Assembly (NCBI RefSeq): GCF_000619805.1 | Contig: NZ_JHUV01000014.1 | Location: 1 to 49,896 of the forward strand | Reading direction: 5' to 3' | Source: Sulfurihydrogenibium subterraneum DSM 15120 | Lineage (GTDB): Bacteria > Aquificota > Aquificia > Aquificales > Hydrogenothermaceae | DNA: 49,896 nt | Part shown: positions 21,801 through 30,338 of the stretch, in pieces | Position numbering within the stretch: position 1 is the first letter of the stretch | How the letters are laid out: each line of letters opens with the position of its first letter | Made by a program: the position numbers and the translations under genes | Notes under the pieces: generated by a model | What the model was told of the DNA's origin: nothing | Database searches by the model: none | What the model saw: the letters and a program-made list of their open reading frames with translations, nothing else

Positions 21801-23339
21801 ATGAAAAAACTACCAATAGGAATACAAAGCTTTAAAAGTATTAGAGAAGATAACTACTACTATGTAGATAAAACGCCTTTTGTCAAAAAGTTAGTAGATA
21901 ACGGAAAATACTTCTTCCTAAGCAGACCAAGAAGATTTGGAAAATCTCTGTTTGTAGATACTCTAAAACAGGCTTTTTTAGGTAATAAACAGCTGTTTGA
22001 AGGACTGTATTTAGAGAAAAACTGGGACTGGAGTGTAAAGTATCCTGTTATACACATAGATTTTGGCGGTGGTGTAGTCAAAGACTCACAAGACTTAAAA
22101 GAGTGGATAATAAGACAGTTAAAACATCACAAATTAATATATAACTTGGAAATGGAAGAAACAAATAACATAAGATTTATGTTTAACGACCTTATATTCA
22201 ATCTATACAATACATATAAAAATCCTGTTGTAGTATTAGTTGACGAGTACGACAAACCGATATTAGACAAAATAGAAGACCAGCAAAAAGTAATTGAAAT
22301 AAGGGAAGTCTTAAAAGACTTTTACAGCGTTTTGAAGACAGCAGAGCCTTATCTAAAGTTTGTATTTTTAACAGGCGTGTCAAGGTTTTCAAAAGTATCT
22401 ATATTTAGCGGTTTAAATCAGCTTCAAGACATCACTATATCTCCAAACTTTGCAACTATTTGCGGATATACTCAGTCAGAGCTTGAAACTATATTTGCAG
22501 ATAGATTGGAAGGAATAGACTTAGAAAAACTAAAATACTGGTATAACGGCTATAATTGGCTTGGTGATAAGGTTTATAATCCTTTTGATATATTACTATT
22601 TTTTAGCGAGAAAATCTTTAGACCTTTCTGGTTTGAAACTGGAACGCCAACCTTTTTAGTTAAATTGTTTTACAAAAATAAGTATTATCTACCAAACTTA
22701 GAAAACTTGGAAGCTGATGAAGGAATTATTTCTAATCTTGACATAGATAATGTAAAGGTTGAAAATATCTTATTCCAAAGTGGATATTTGACTATAAAAG
22801 ATACTTACACTCTTGGAGATGAGATTTATTATCTTTTGAGTTATCCTAATTTTGAAGTAAGGACAAGTTTTAACAAGGCATTTTTAAACTACATTGATAG
22901 AGTTGGACTAAGCTACAGACCAGAGTCTCAAATTTACAGAAGTTTAGCAGAGAACAATTTAGACAAGTTAAAGGAAACACTATACAGCTTCTTTGCAAGC
23001 ATACCAAATGATTGGTATAGGAGAAACGATTTAGACAGCTACGAAGGATTTTACGCGTCAGTGGTGTATGCACTATTTACAGGAAGCGGATTAAACACAA
23101 AGGCAGAAGATACGACTAACATTGGAAAGATAGACTTAACAGTGTTTTATCAAGACAGAGCTTACATAATAGAGTTTAAAGTGGTAGATAAAGAAGCTGA
23201 AAACAAGGCTTTAAGTCAGATAAAAGAGAAAAAGTATTATGAAAAGTATGTAGGAAGCTGTAGAGAGATTTATTTGATTGGTATAGAGTTTAGCAAGGAA
23301 AAGAGAAATATAGTTTATTTTGAGTGTGAAAAAGTTTAG
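21801..23339 (+). CDS. AAA-ATPase-like protein fused to a PD-(D/E)XK nuclease domain
   Basis: A 512-residue protein of the type with an N-terminal AAA-ATPase-like domain (PF09820-like) and a C-terminal PD-(D/E)XK nuclease-like domain (PF08011-like). The P-loop is SRPRRFGKS (41-49), with VVVLVDEYDKPI as Walker B near 145-156 and an FLTGVSRFSK sensor-like segment. The nuclease part has D445 and E458-x-K460 (GKIDLTV ... IIEFKVV). The family is common, often multi-copy in anaerobes and thermophiles, with no settled function; a role in mobile element or DNA conflict is plausible. Starts 2 bases after ychF. Confidence 0.9.
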   Translation: MKKLPIGIQSFKSIREDNYYYVDKTPFVKKLVDNGKYFFLSRPRRFGKSLFVDTLKQAFLGNKQLFEGLYLEKNWDWSVKYPVIHIDFGGGVVKDSQDLKEWIIRQLKHHKLIYNLEMEETNNIRFMFNDLIFNLYNTYKNPVVVLVDEYDKPILDKIEDQQKVIEIREVLKDFYSVLKTAEPYLKFVFLTGVSRFSKVSIFSGLNQLQDITISPNFATICGYTQSELETIFADRLEGIDLEKLKYWYNGYNWLGDKVYNPFDILLFFSEKIFRPFWFETGTPTFLVKLFYKNKYYLPNLENLEADEGIISNLDIDNVKVENILFQSGYLTIKDTYTLGDEIYYLLSYPNFEVRTSFNKAFLNYIDRVGLSYRPESQIYRSLAENNLDKLKETLYSFFASIPNDWYRRNDLDSYEGFYASVVYALFTGSGLNTKAEDTTNIGKIDLTVFYQDRAYIIEFKVVDKEAENKALSQIKEKKYYEKYVGSCREIYLIGIEFSKEKRNIVYFECEKV

Positions 23340-23410
23340 TTAAACATAAGTTAAATCTTTCTTTATATATTCTTTATATCTTGGTTTTATTGAGTCTTTG
23401 ATTACTATGA

Positions 23411-23448
23411 TTAAAAAATAAAAAGGCAGGGCTTTTAGACCCTGCCTT
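23411..23448 (-). terminator. Terminator of the porin gene
   Basis: A perfect 9-bp GC-rich stem (23440-23448 with 23423-23431, 8-base loop) is followed on the minus strand by a T-rich run (23424 down to 23411). It lies 20 bases past the porin stop. The plus-strand side has no T-run, so readthrough from the ATPase/nuclease gene is not obviously blocked. Confidence 0.85.
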
Positions 23449-23468
23449 GACGGTAAAATTTATATACC

Positions 23469-24596
23469 TTAGAATAAGAATCCTAACTCAACAGCTCCAG
23501 TTGTTCTGCTGTCTTTGCTATTTCCTTTATCGTTAACGAAAATCTTTTTATCAGAGTTTACGTAAGAAACTTCTGCTCTAATGAAAGTATTCTTAGTTGG
23601 ATTATAAGTTGGAGTAACTGTAAACGTCCATACAGAATTCTTTTGTCCGCCGGAAATATCAGCTATTGTTGGTATTAATAAAGATTTTTTAGCATCTGCA
23701 TATTCTATTCTTACAGGAACTTGAACACCAGCCATTGGTTTTACGTTAGCACAAAGAGCTGCACCCCATGCAGAATCACTGTTTCCTTGAACAGCTTTTA
23801 AAGATTTATCCGGTCTAAAGTAGTCAACTTCTAATCCGAGAGATACTATTCCAAGGTCTCCACCAACAGTTAAAGCGTAAATATCTCTTCCACCAGCTTC
23901 GTTATAAGTATGTAAACCTACATCAACAGGTAATCCAACTTGTTTTAAGTTTCCAGTTATACCTGCTTCTATGTATGTTTTAGGTGTAACTCCTAATGCA
24001 TCATATAAAGGACTCATTAATTGAGCTCCAACTTTACCAGTTCCTACGTAAACTTTAGCAATACCTGCATCATAAGTAGCTCTTGCACCTGCCATTGCAA
24101 CTGGGTTAGCTGTGAATAATACACCTCTTGTAATGTGTGGGTTTAAGATTGTGACTGGCCTTTCACCAAAATTAGTCCAGAGTAAACCTGCATCAAGTGT
24201 TAAACCTGCAACTGGTTTGTAAGATACAAACGCAAGCCAAGGTTTGAAGTCTGTAGTTTTACCATGTCCTACTAAATCCAAACTAAAAGTATTATTTCCA
24301 TTTACAACTTTAGAGCTTGCAACTACGGTTGGAGCTTCCCAAGAACCAAACGCAGCTGTGAAACCTATTCCACCGTCTTGAGCTGGTTTTGTTAATCCAA
24401 CGATTACGTTGTTAACAGAGAATGCATCTTTTGAAAAACCTGCACCTCTTAAGAGATGATCATTGTCTTGAGCGCTGTAAGCTGCAGATACACCACCAAA
24501 GAGTGTGATGTCTGTGTTTGCTACTGTGATTTGTCCTGCATTTGCCGCAGTTGTAGCGAGTAATCCCGCTGCTGCTAATCCTACTACTTTCTTCAT
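23469..24596 (-). CDS. Outer-membrane porin-like beta-barrel protein
   Basis: A 375-residue outer-membrane protein with a signal peptide (1-20, TTAANA|GQ) and alternating polar/hydrophobic strands rich in Gly and aromatics, ending in a C-terminal Phe (AVELGFLF), the usual insertion signal for barrels. I use ATG at 24596 because AAGGAGG lies 7 bases upstream; an open frame extends to 24650 but would hide the ribosome site and precede the signal peptide. General porin function is inferred; I could not place it in a subfamily. Monocistronic, with its own promoter and terminator. Confidence 0.85.
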   Translation of the reverse strand: MKKVVGLAAAGLLATTAANAGQITVANTDITLFGGVSAAYSAQDNDHLLRGAGFSKDAFSVNNVIVGLTKPAQDGGIGFTAAFGSWEAPTVVASSKVVNGNNTFSLDLVGHGKTTDFKPWLAFVSYKPVAGLTLDAGLLWTNFGERPVTILNPHITRGVLFTANPVAMAGARATYDAGIAKVYVGTGKVGAQLMSPLYDALGVTPKTYIEAGITGNLKQVGLPVDVGLHTYNEAGGRDIYALTVGGDLGIVSLGLEVDYFRPDKSLKAVQGNSDSAWGAALCANVKPMAGVQVPVRIEYADAKKSLLIPTIADISGGQKNSVWTFTVTPTYNPTKNTFIRAEVSYVNSDKKIFVNDKGNSKDSRTTGAVELGFLF

Positions 24597-24640
24597 AGTA
24601 AACCTCCTTAAAAAGATTTTTTTAAATTTTCTTAACAAAA

Positions 24641-24669
24641 AAGTTAACACATTTTAACTATTTTGTCAA
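24641..24669 (-). promoter_or_regulatory. Promoter of the porin gene
   Basis: Minus-strand TTGACA (24664-24669) with TAACTT (24641-24646) 17 bases away. The -35 is perfect and the -10 is weak. Three copies of a GTTAA/TTAAC pentamer occur around it, which may be chance in such AT-rich DNA. The rest of the 270-base gap to 24866 is AT-rich with no convincing gene. Confidence 0.5.
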
Positions 24670-24840
24670 CAGCTATGATTAAAATCACAATCCCTATTCG
24701 GCTTTTAAATATTAAAACTTTAACTTATTCTTTTTTCAATAATCATAGTATCAAAATCCGTGCCAAAAATCAGAAAATCACAAAAACACCAAAAAATCAA
24801 CTATTTAAACTTATAAACTTATACAGCTTCATCTTTTGCT

Positions 24841-24860
24841 TTTTTGCAAATTTGCAAAAA
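24841..24860. repeat. 20-bp perfect palindrome after the antitoxin gene
   Basis: TTTTTGCAAATTTGCAAAAA reads the same on both strands and begins six bases beyond the stop codon of the antitoxin-like gene. It could be a weak terminator (its own arm supplies T's) or a protein-binding site. No second copy was noticed in the window. Confidence 0.5.
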
Positions 24861-24866
24861 TAAATC

Positions 24867-25130
24867 CTACTTGATTAAATTTTTTGAAAAGTTAAATTTT
24901 TGAGTTTTTACATCTTCTTCTCTTATCTTATCTACAAACTCTATACCGTCTTCAATTTTCCAATCTTTAAGAGCTCCTGCAAAAGACATTATTCTTTCTT
25001 TTTTCTTTTTTTGTAAATAGTCTTTGAGAGCTTCTTGGACTACTTCACTAAAATTTTTAGAATCAATAAATTTTTGAACTTCTTCGTATAAATCGTCTGA
25101 TATTGAAACTGTTTTCTTTATAACACTCAT
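24867..25130 (-). CDS. Ribbon-helix-helix antitoxin-like protein without a toxin gene
   Basis: An 87-residue protein with a CopG/RHH N-terminal DNA-binding domain: strand KKTVSISDDLY, helix EVQKFIDSK, turn NFSEVVQEALKDYLQKKK, as in VapB- or ParD-like antitoxins that target PIN or RelE toxins. The C-terminal 35 residues would be the toxin-binding tail. No toxin gene lies within reach: the downstream 270 bases are non-coding and upstream is an unrelated small gene. It may be an orphan antitoxin or a stand-alone repressor. Confidence 0.75.
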   Translation of the reverse strand: MSVIKKTVSISDDLYEEVQKFIDSKNFSEVVQEALKDYLQKKKKERIMSFAGALKDWKIEDGIEFVDKIREEDVKTQKFNFSKNLIK

Positions 25131-25234
25131 AATTTTACCTTTACTTAATTTTTTTCTTAAATTAAAGTTAATGCTAAATTTTTATACTTTCAAGATTTTT
25201 ATTGTTTCCAATTTTTTTAATCCAAAACCGTAAT

Positions 25235-25453
25235 TCACTCTATTTCTAAATATAAAGTTAAAGGTTCATCTACTTTGCTATACTTCCATCTTAAATCTTG
25301 GATTTTCTTTTGAAGTTGCCACTTATCTACTTCTGGTTTTGCTATTATCCTTAAAGATAAATCAAACTCCGCATCTTCTTCTGGAGGTTCTATTATCTGA
25401 GCTTCTTCTATCTCTGGAAGCTGACTTATTTCTTGCAAAAGTTTTTCGTCCAT
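25235..25453 (-). CDS. Small acidic hypothetical protein downstream of hisA
   Basis: A 72-residue protein from ATG at 25453; a GTG at 25465 overlapping the hisA stop would add four residues. Acidic N-terminal half (EEAQIIEPPEEDAEFD) and a strand-helix-strand pattern (LSLRIIAK, VDKWQLQKKIQDLRWKY, LTLYLEIE) suggest a small folded domain. No family recognised. Its overlap or near-overlap with hisA indicates one transcript. Confidence 0.65.
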   Translation of the reverse strand: MDEKLLQEISQLPEIEEAQIIEPPEEDAEFDLSLRIIAKPEVDKWQLQKKIQDLRWKYSKVDEPLTLYLEIE

Positions 25454-25461
25454 TATCCCAA

Positions 25462-26181
25462 TCACAGCTCCTCTAACTTTATCTTACCTTCATATATAGC
25501 TTTGCCTACAACTACTCCAAATACGCCATAATCTTTTAGTTTATACAGCTGTAGGACATCTTCTAACGAGCCTACGCCTCCTGATGCTATAACATAGTGT
25601 TTTAGATTTTCTGCTAAATACTTTGTCCCTTCAATGTTAGGACCTACCATTGCACCGTCTCTGTTTACGTCTGTGTATAAAAATCCAAATATGTCTAAAT
25701 TATCGTATTTTTTCGCAAATTCCAGTGGAGTGTAATCCGTTTTTTCAACCCAGCCTTTTATAGCAACTTTTCCATCTTTTGCATCTATACCAACTATCAC
25801 TTTGTTTTTAAAATCTTCTACTATCTTTAAAAACTCATCTTGATTTTCATAGGCAAGACTTCCTATTACTACTCTATCAACGCCAATTTCAAACATAGTC
25901 TTAACAGCTTCGTAGCTCCTAAGACCTCCTCCAAACTCAACTGGAATGTTGACAGATTTAACTATACTCTCTACAACTTTATAGTTTTTAGGTTTACCTT
26001 CTAAAGCTCCGTCTAAATCTACCACGTGAACGTGCACAGCTCCACAGTCTTGGAAGTACTTTGCCATATCAATTGGGTTGTCTTTGTAAACTTTTATCTT
26101 GTCAAACTCACCCTTATAAAGCCTTACCACTTTTCCATCTTTTAAATCTATTGCAGGAATTATAAACTCCTTCAAACCCAT
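25462..26181 (-). CDS. hisA: ProFAR isomerase HisA
   Basis: Catalyses the Amadori isomerisation of ProFAR to PRFAR in histidine synthesis. A 239-residue (beta/alpha)8 barrel: IPAIDLKDGKVVRLYKG with the N-terminal catalytic Asp, HVVDLDGALEGK, a central GIDAKDGKVAIKGW, YTDVNRDGAMVGPN with the second catalytic Asp region, and ASGGVGSLEDV for phosphate binding. No other his genes are adjacent, as is usual in Aquificota where his genes are scattered. An AAAAAAGG stretch is the only ribosome-site candidate. Confidence 0.96.
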   Translation of the reverse strand: MGLKEFIIPAIDLKDGKVVRLYKGEFDKIKVYKDNPIDMAKYFQDCGAVHVHVVDLDGALEGKPKNYKVVESIVKSVNIPVEFGGGLRSYEAVKTMFEIGVDRVVIGSLAYENQDEFLKIVEDFKNKVIVGIDAKDGKVAIKGWVEKTDYTPLEFAKKYDNLDIFGFLYTDVNRDGAMVGPNIEGTKYLAENLKHYVIASGGVGSLEDVLQLYKLKDYGVFGVVVGKAIYEGKIKLEEL

Positions 26182-26215
26182 TTTTTTACCTTTTTTTAAA
26201 AGATTTTTGAAAATT

Positions 26216-26240
26216 TTAACATAGAGTTAAGCAATGTTAA
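26216..26240. promoter_or_regulatory. Inverted repeat between hisA and the TonB receptor gene
   Basis: TTAACAT (26216-26222) and ATGTTAA (26234-26240) form a perfect 7-bp inverted repeat with an 11-base spacer, about 20 bases upstream of the receptor's -35 element. Two helical turns separate the arm centres roughly, so a dimeric regulator could bind one face. No second copy seen. Confidence 0.35.
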
Positions 26241-26258
26241 TATTTTTTAATTTTTATG

Positions 26259-26320
26259 TTGATTTAAATTTTAAATTAAAGTATAATTTATGAAATTTAC
26301 AACATAAAGCATAACGGAGG
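26259..26320 (+). promoter_or_regulatory. Promoter and ribosome site of the TonB receptor operon
   Basis: TTGATT (26259-26264), a 17-base spacer, TATAAT (26282-26287), then GGAGG (26316-26320) seven bases before the ATG at 26327. The best plus-strand promoter near the Ton genes; it probably drives the receptor and polyferredoxin. Confidence 0.65.
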
Positions 26321-26326
26321 TTAGGA

Positions 26327-28414
26327 ATGAAAAGTAGACTCTTTGTAGCCACTATGTTGTCTTTAGCATTGATTTCAAAAGCAGAAGATGTGTTTAAAAT
26401 TGACAAAGTCCAGTTTACTGCTACTAAATCAGAGAGAGAAGAAAAAGAAATTCCAGCAGGAACCGCTACAATTACAAAGGAGGAGTTAAAGTTTGAAAGA
26501 GGTTTTAATCTTTCGGAAAGCCTAAACGAAGTATCTGGAGTAAATGCAGAAACAAAAAATGGTGGTTATGATGTCAGACTTATAATCAGAGGTGGAGGGT
26601 TGACAGCTCCCTATGGAATAAGACAGATTAACATTCTTCTTGACGGTGTGCCTATCACAGACCCAGATGGACTGACAAGGCTTGACTTTGTAAACCCTCA
26701 ACTTATAGACCAAATAGAGATAGTAAAAGGTCCAAACTCTACACTCTACGGAGCTAACGCAATAGGTGGAGTTGTTAACTTTATAACAAAACCTGTATGG
26801 GAAGTTCAAGGTTTAAAGTTAAAGTTTGGATACGGAGATTATGTAACATACCTTGCAAACCTTTTATACGGAAACAGCTATAAGGGTAAACTTTTCTACT
26901 ACGTTGATATTACCAGAAGGTCAACAGAATCTTGGAGAGAGTGGAACGAGTTTAAATCAACCCAAGCATCGTTTAAAATCGGATATATATTTAACCACAA
27001 CGCATCAGTTGAATCTTACTTTAGCTATACAAAAGCAGATCTTCAACTTCCAAACTCTCTAACAAAACAACAATTTGAGACAGACCCTACAAAACAGTAC
27101 AAAGAAAACGTATGGATACACTCTGGAAGATACAGCGAAATATACTTTTTCAACACAAAGTATCAAAACCAGCTAACAGACTCATTTACAATAAAACCGT
27201 TATTTTATGTCCAAAAATGGCATCATTACCACCCAGTTACAGGCGTAATTAACGACGGTGGAGCTAAAGTTTTTGGAACAGACTTTATAACAGAGCTTAA
27301 ACACAAACTTTTTGGTATTAATGCTACCTTAATAAGTGGTTTTCAAATTCAGTACGACGATTATAATGCTGATAAATATACTTACGGTGATGTTGCAAAA
27401 GATAGAACTGGAAAAATTCTTTACACTTTATCAGACAGGAAAGGAGACTTAGCGGAAACCAATAAAAACAAAATTTTAAAGTATGGATTTTATGCTCAGG
27501 AAACTCTTAAACCTACAAACAAACTTTTAATAGATTTAGGGTTAAGATGGGATACGGTTAAATTTAATTTAAACCAGACAACTTACATCTCTTATGACTT
27601 TTCTTCAGGCAGATATAAAACTTCAAATCCACCTCAAATTTTTGACAAAACTACAAGTTTTAGGGCTTGGAGTCCAAGAGTTGGTATAAGTTATGGAATT
27701 TCTAAGATTGTAAATGTATATGGCTCGTTTTCTACAGGTTTTCAAACACCTCAATGGAGTCAGTTAATACAAAATCCAAACTTAAAAAACGCAAAATCTT
27801 ATCAGTATGAAGTTGGTTTTAAAGCTGTAAAAGATGATGAGTTTAGTTTAAACACTGCATTCTTTTTCATAGATTCAAGAGATGAAATAATCAGAGTTAT
27901 TGACGGACAACTTACAACTTACGCAAATGCTGGAAAAATACACAAAAAAGGTGTAGAGGTTGACGGCAGATTTAAAATAGCCAAGGGTCTTTACATAGGT
28001 GGGTCTTACACTTTCAGCGATTTTATATACAAAGATTACAAAGAAGTTAAGTATAATCCAACTTTAAGGAGAAACGTTGAATACGACAGAAGTGGGAACA
28101 GAGTTGAGTACATTCCAAAACACAAGTACACATTATATCTTTATTACTTTAACCCTTTAGGCTTTAAAGCTAAGATAAATACAAACACATGGGGAGAGTA
28201 CTACACAAACCCAGCTAATACTGGAAAGTACAAAGGCTATGAGTTTCTAACCAACCTATACCTTGGGTACGAAAGGAAAAACCTTGAGATTGGGTTTAGC
28301 GTTTACAACCTAACTGACAAAAAGTATGCTGTAGAAGTCACAGAAGACTCTAGAACGCCTTATAAACCAGGAGCTCCAAGGACTTGGTTTGTAAGTGCAA
28401 GTTATAGATTTTAA
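26327..28414 (+). CDS. TonB-dependent outer-membrane receptor
   Basis: A 695-residue receptor with a signal peptide (about 1-19, LISKA|ED), a plug domain (about 30-150: VQFTATKSER TonB-box-like start, IRGGG, NILLDGVPITDPDG, VKGPNSTLYGANAIGGVVNF) and a 22-strand-type barrel to a C-terminal SYRF. It should import a metal chelate, heme or vitamin with energy from ExbBD-TonB encoded 1.5-6 kb downstream. The ligand cannot be told from sequence; the adjacent membrane Fe-S protein suggests a redox-active metal. Confidence 0.93.
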   Translation: MKSRLFVATMLSLALISKAEDVFKIDKVQFTATKSEREEKEIPAGTATITKEELKFERGFNLSESLNEVSGVNAETKNGGYDVRLIIRGGGLTAPYGIRQINILLDGVPITDPDGLTRLDFVNPQLIDQIEIVKGPNSTLYGANAIGGVVNFITKPVWEVQGLKLKFGYGDYVTYLANLLYGNSYKGKLFYYVDITRRSTESWREWNEFKSTQASFKIGYIFNHNASVESYFSYTKADLQLPNSLTKQQFETDPTKQYKENVWIHSGRYSEIYFFNTKYQNQLTDSFTIKPLFYVQKWHHYHPVTGVINDGGAKVFGTDFITELKHKLFGINATLISGFQIQYDDYNADKYTYGDVAKDRTGKILYTLSDRKGDLAETNKNKILKYGFYAQETLKPTNKLLIDLGLRWDTVKFNLNQTTYISYDFSSGRYKTSNPPQIFDKTTSFRAWSPRVGISYGISKIVNVYGSFSTGFQTPQWSQLIQNPNLKNAKSYQYEVGFKAVKDDEFSLNTAFFFIDSRDEIIRVIDGQLTTYANAGKIHKKGVEVDGRFKIAKGLYIGGSYTFSDFIYKDYKEVKYNPTLRRNVEYDRSGNRVEYIPKHKYTLYLYYFNPLGFKAKINTNTWGEYYTNPANTGKYKGYEFLTNLYLGYERKNLEIGFSVYNLTDKKYAVEVTEDSRTPYKPGAPRTWFVSASYRF

Positions 28415-28434
28415 AAATTTTAGGAGGTGTGGCT

Positions 28435-29856
28435 ATGCAAGAGGTTAAAATAACTTTAATAGAAAAACAACATTCTAATAACATTCTATCTATGCCCATC
28501 ATAGGCACTGCTTTAACAAACCCTAAAATCTTAAACGGTATAAGAATTTTTTTACTGATTATCTTCCTTTACGCTATAATCTATGGTTATGTCAACCCTA
28601 CTAAAGAAAATTTATTTACTACAGGACTGTTTTGGGGATTGTTTTGGCCTTTCTTTATGGTTATAACCTTACCTACGGTTGGAAGATTTTTCTGCACAGT
28701 CTGTCCTCACGGCTTTTTAGTAAGATTTTTTACAAATATAGGATTAAAAAAGAATCTGCCTAAAAGTTTAAAAAATCCTTTAATAGGCTTATTTTTACTT
28801 ATAATATCCTACTGGGTAGTAATTTACACGTTTCCAACAGTTTTTAACAAACCTTTACCTACAGCTCTTTTGTTTACATTTTTCACTATATTAGCAATTG
28901 TAATATCTTTTATTTTCTCTAATGGAGTGCATTGCAAGTACTTTTGTCCTATAGGTTCTATATGTACCAGTTTTAATAGAGTAGGTTTTACTTGGTTGTC
29001 AACAAATCAAGAAGCTTGCAGTAGCTGTAAAAAACCCGAATGTACAATAGCTTGCCCTTATAAGCTAAATCCATCAAAGTTCAACGAAAAAGCTTCTATG
29101 GACACATGTACTTTATGTATGGAATGTGCTTACGCTTGTAATGAGGTTAAGTGGGATATTAGAAAATGGGGATACTCTCTTTATCAAAAGATAAAAAAAC
29201 CTCAAAGCTACGAAGTTTGGACTTACATACTGATTATAGGAGTTATTACTATAACTATGAAGTATCATCACGGACTTTCAAGAACTGGACTTGCTGATTC
29301 ACTTCCTTGGAATATTATTGGAAAAAAGTTAAATGAAGTTTTTAACTTTCCACATTTTGTTGATGTTAGTGGTTTTATTGCACTTATAATGGGAATTTTA
29401 TCTGCCTTAATTTTTGCGATTGGAGGATTTAAATTAGCATCAAAGATTCTAAATGTTGATTATAAAAACTTTTTCAACAGTATTGGTTATGCTTTTGCTC
29501 CTATAATGATAGTAGGAGGCTTATCTCATGCCTTATCATTTTTCTTTGCTGAATACTATCATCAATTTTTAAACGGCATTTCTCAAGGTTTTCATCTTGG
29601 TTTTACAGTTGAACCTTTGGCATCAAGAAAAGATGCATGGCTAAGAGTGTTTACAATATTTACCTACATAGCAGGTTTTTGGAGCATGTACCTTGTTTAC
29701 CACAGAATGAAATTAGAAAATTACCACTTACATCCAAAATTTAAACTTGCTTTGATTTTTGCAATGGCTTTACCTATTTTTTATGTTTTACTTTCAATAT
29801 TCCAGCAGTATGCGTTTATGGCTTACCCACCCACGTTTACACATCACCACCACTAA
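28435..29856 (+). CDS. NapH/NosR-like membrane polyferredoxin
   Basis: A 473-residue inner-membrane Fe-S protein. I use ATG at 28435, seven bases after AGGAGG; a GTG two codons upstream overlaps that site. It has about eight membrane helices, two CxxxCP motifs of the NapH/NosR/CcoG type (FCTVCPHG and C167-KYF-C171-P), and a cytoplasmic pair of [4Fe-4S] sites (C195, C198, C203, C207 and C225, C228, C231, C235, the latter ending CN rather than CP). The C-terminus is His-rich (HHHH). It probably passes electrons across the membrane; placement between receptor and exbB suggests reduction of the imported substrate, which is inference. Confidence 0.85.
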   Translation: MQEVKITLIEKQHSNNILSMPIIGTALTNPKILNGIRIFLLIIFLYAIIYGYVNPTKENLFTTGLFWGLFWPFFMVITLPTVGRFFCTVCPHGFLVRFFTNIGLKKNLPKSLKNPLIGLFLLIISYWVVIYTFPTVFNKPLPTALLFTFFTILAIVISFIFSNGVHCKYFCPIGSICTSFNRVGFTWLSTNQEACSSCKKPECTIACPYKLNPSKFNEKASMDTCTLCMECAYACNEVKWDIRKWGYSLYQKIKKPQSYEVWTYILIIGVITITMKYHHGLSRTGLADSLPWNIIGKKLNEVFNFPHFVDVSGFIALIMGILSALIFAIGGFKLASKILNVDYKNFFNSIGYAFAPIMIVGGLSHALSFFFAEYYHQFLNGISQGFHLGFTVEPLASRKDAWLRVFTIFTYIAGFWSMYLVYHRMKLENYHLHPKFKLALIFAMALPIFYVLLSIFQQYAFMAYPPTFTHHHH

Positions 29857-29868
29857 CAGTGGTATAAT
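29849..29868 (+). promoter_or_regulatory. exbB promoter -10 with adjoining inverted repeat
   Basis: ACCACT-AAC-AGTGGT (29849-29863) is a perfect 6-bp inverted repeat over the stop codon of the polyferredoxin gene, and its last base begins TATAAT (29863-29868), 30 bases before the exbB ATG. It could be an operator or a small hairpin; part of its symmetry comes from the CAC repeats encoding the His tail. Confidence 0.4.
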
Positions 29869-29897
29869 TTTCTAAAATTCTTATACGGGAGTTTAGA

Positions 29898-30338
29898 ATG
29901 AGCTTAACAGATATAATATTGAAACTGGCTCTGGTGGGTGGCGACCCCGTCCTTTACATTCTTTTAATTATGAGTATCATTACGATAGCCATAATCATAG
30001 AAAGGTTTATGGCTTACAAAGTAATAGAGCAAAACTTAGACAAGTACGACCCATTGGAGCTGAGACTCCAACTTGAAAAAAGGCTGGGAATACTTGCCAC
30101 TTTTGGAAACAACGCTCCATTTATAGGACTTTTTGGAACTGTTTTAGGCGTTATAAAAGCATTCCACCACTTAGGAACATCTTCAGAGTTTGGGGTAAGA
30201 GTTGTTATGACAGGAATATCAGAAGCTCTGGTTGCCACTGCTATGGGACTGTTTGTAGCAATTCCTGCAGTTATTGGTTATAACTACTTTGTAAGAAAGA
30301 TGAAGTTTTTACTTATGATGTATGAGAGTAAAAAATGA
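29898..30338 (+). CDS. exbB: ExbB/TolQ-type proton-channel protein
   Basis: Inner-membrane partner of ExbD that uses proton flow to energise TonB. The 146-residue protein is a short ExbB with three membrane helices (about 14-36, 72-95, 112-133). The conserved channel segment GLFGTVLGVIKAFHHLG and the final helix ISEALVATAMGLFVAIPAVIGYN are present. GGGAG precedes the ATG by about 8 bases. The stop overlaps the start of the Rpn-family gene rather than exbD. Confidence 0.95.
   Translation: MSLTDIILKLALVGGDPVLYILLIMSIITIAIIIERFMAYKVIEQNLDKYDPLELRLQLEKRLGILATFGNNAPFIGLFGTVLGVIKAFHHLGTSSEFGVRVVMTGISEALVATAMGLFVAIPAVIGYNYFVRKMKFLLMMYESKK

Noticed and set aside
24597-24650. Upstream extension of the porin to the ATG at 24650
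   Set aside because: It would bury the AAGGAGG site and place basic residues before a perfectly good signal peptide.
24663-24863. Open plus-strand frame of 66 codons between the porin and antitoxin genes
   Set aside because: Starts inside the porin promoter, low-complexity Lys/Ile/Asn content from AT-rich DNA, no ribosome site.
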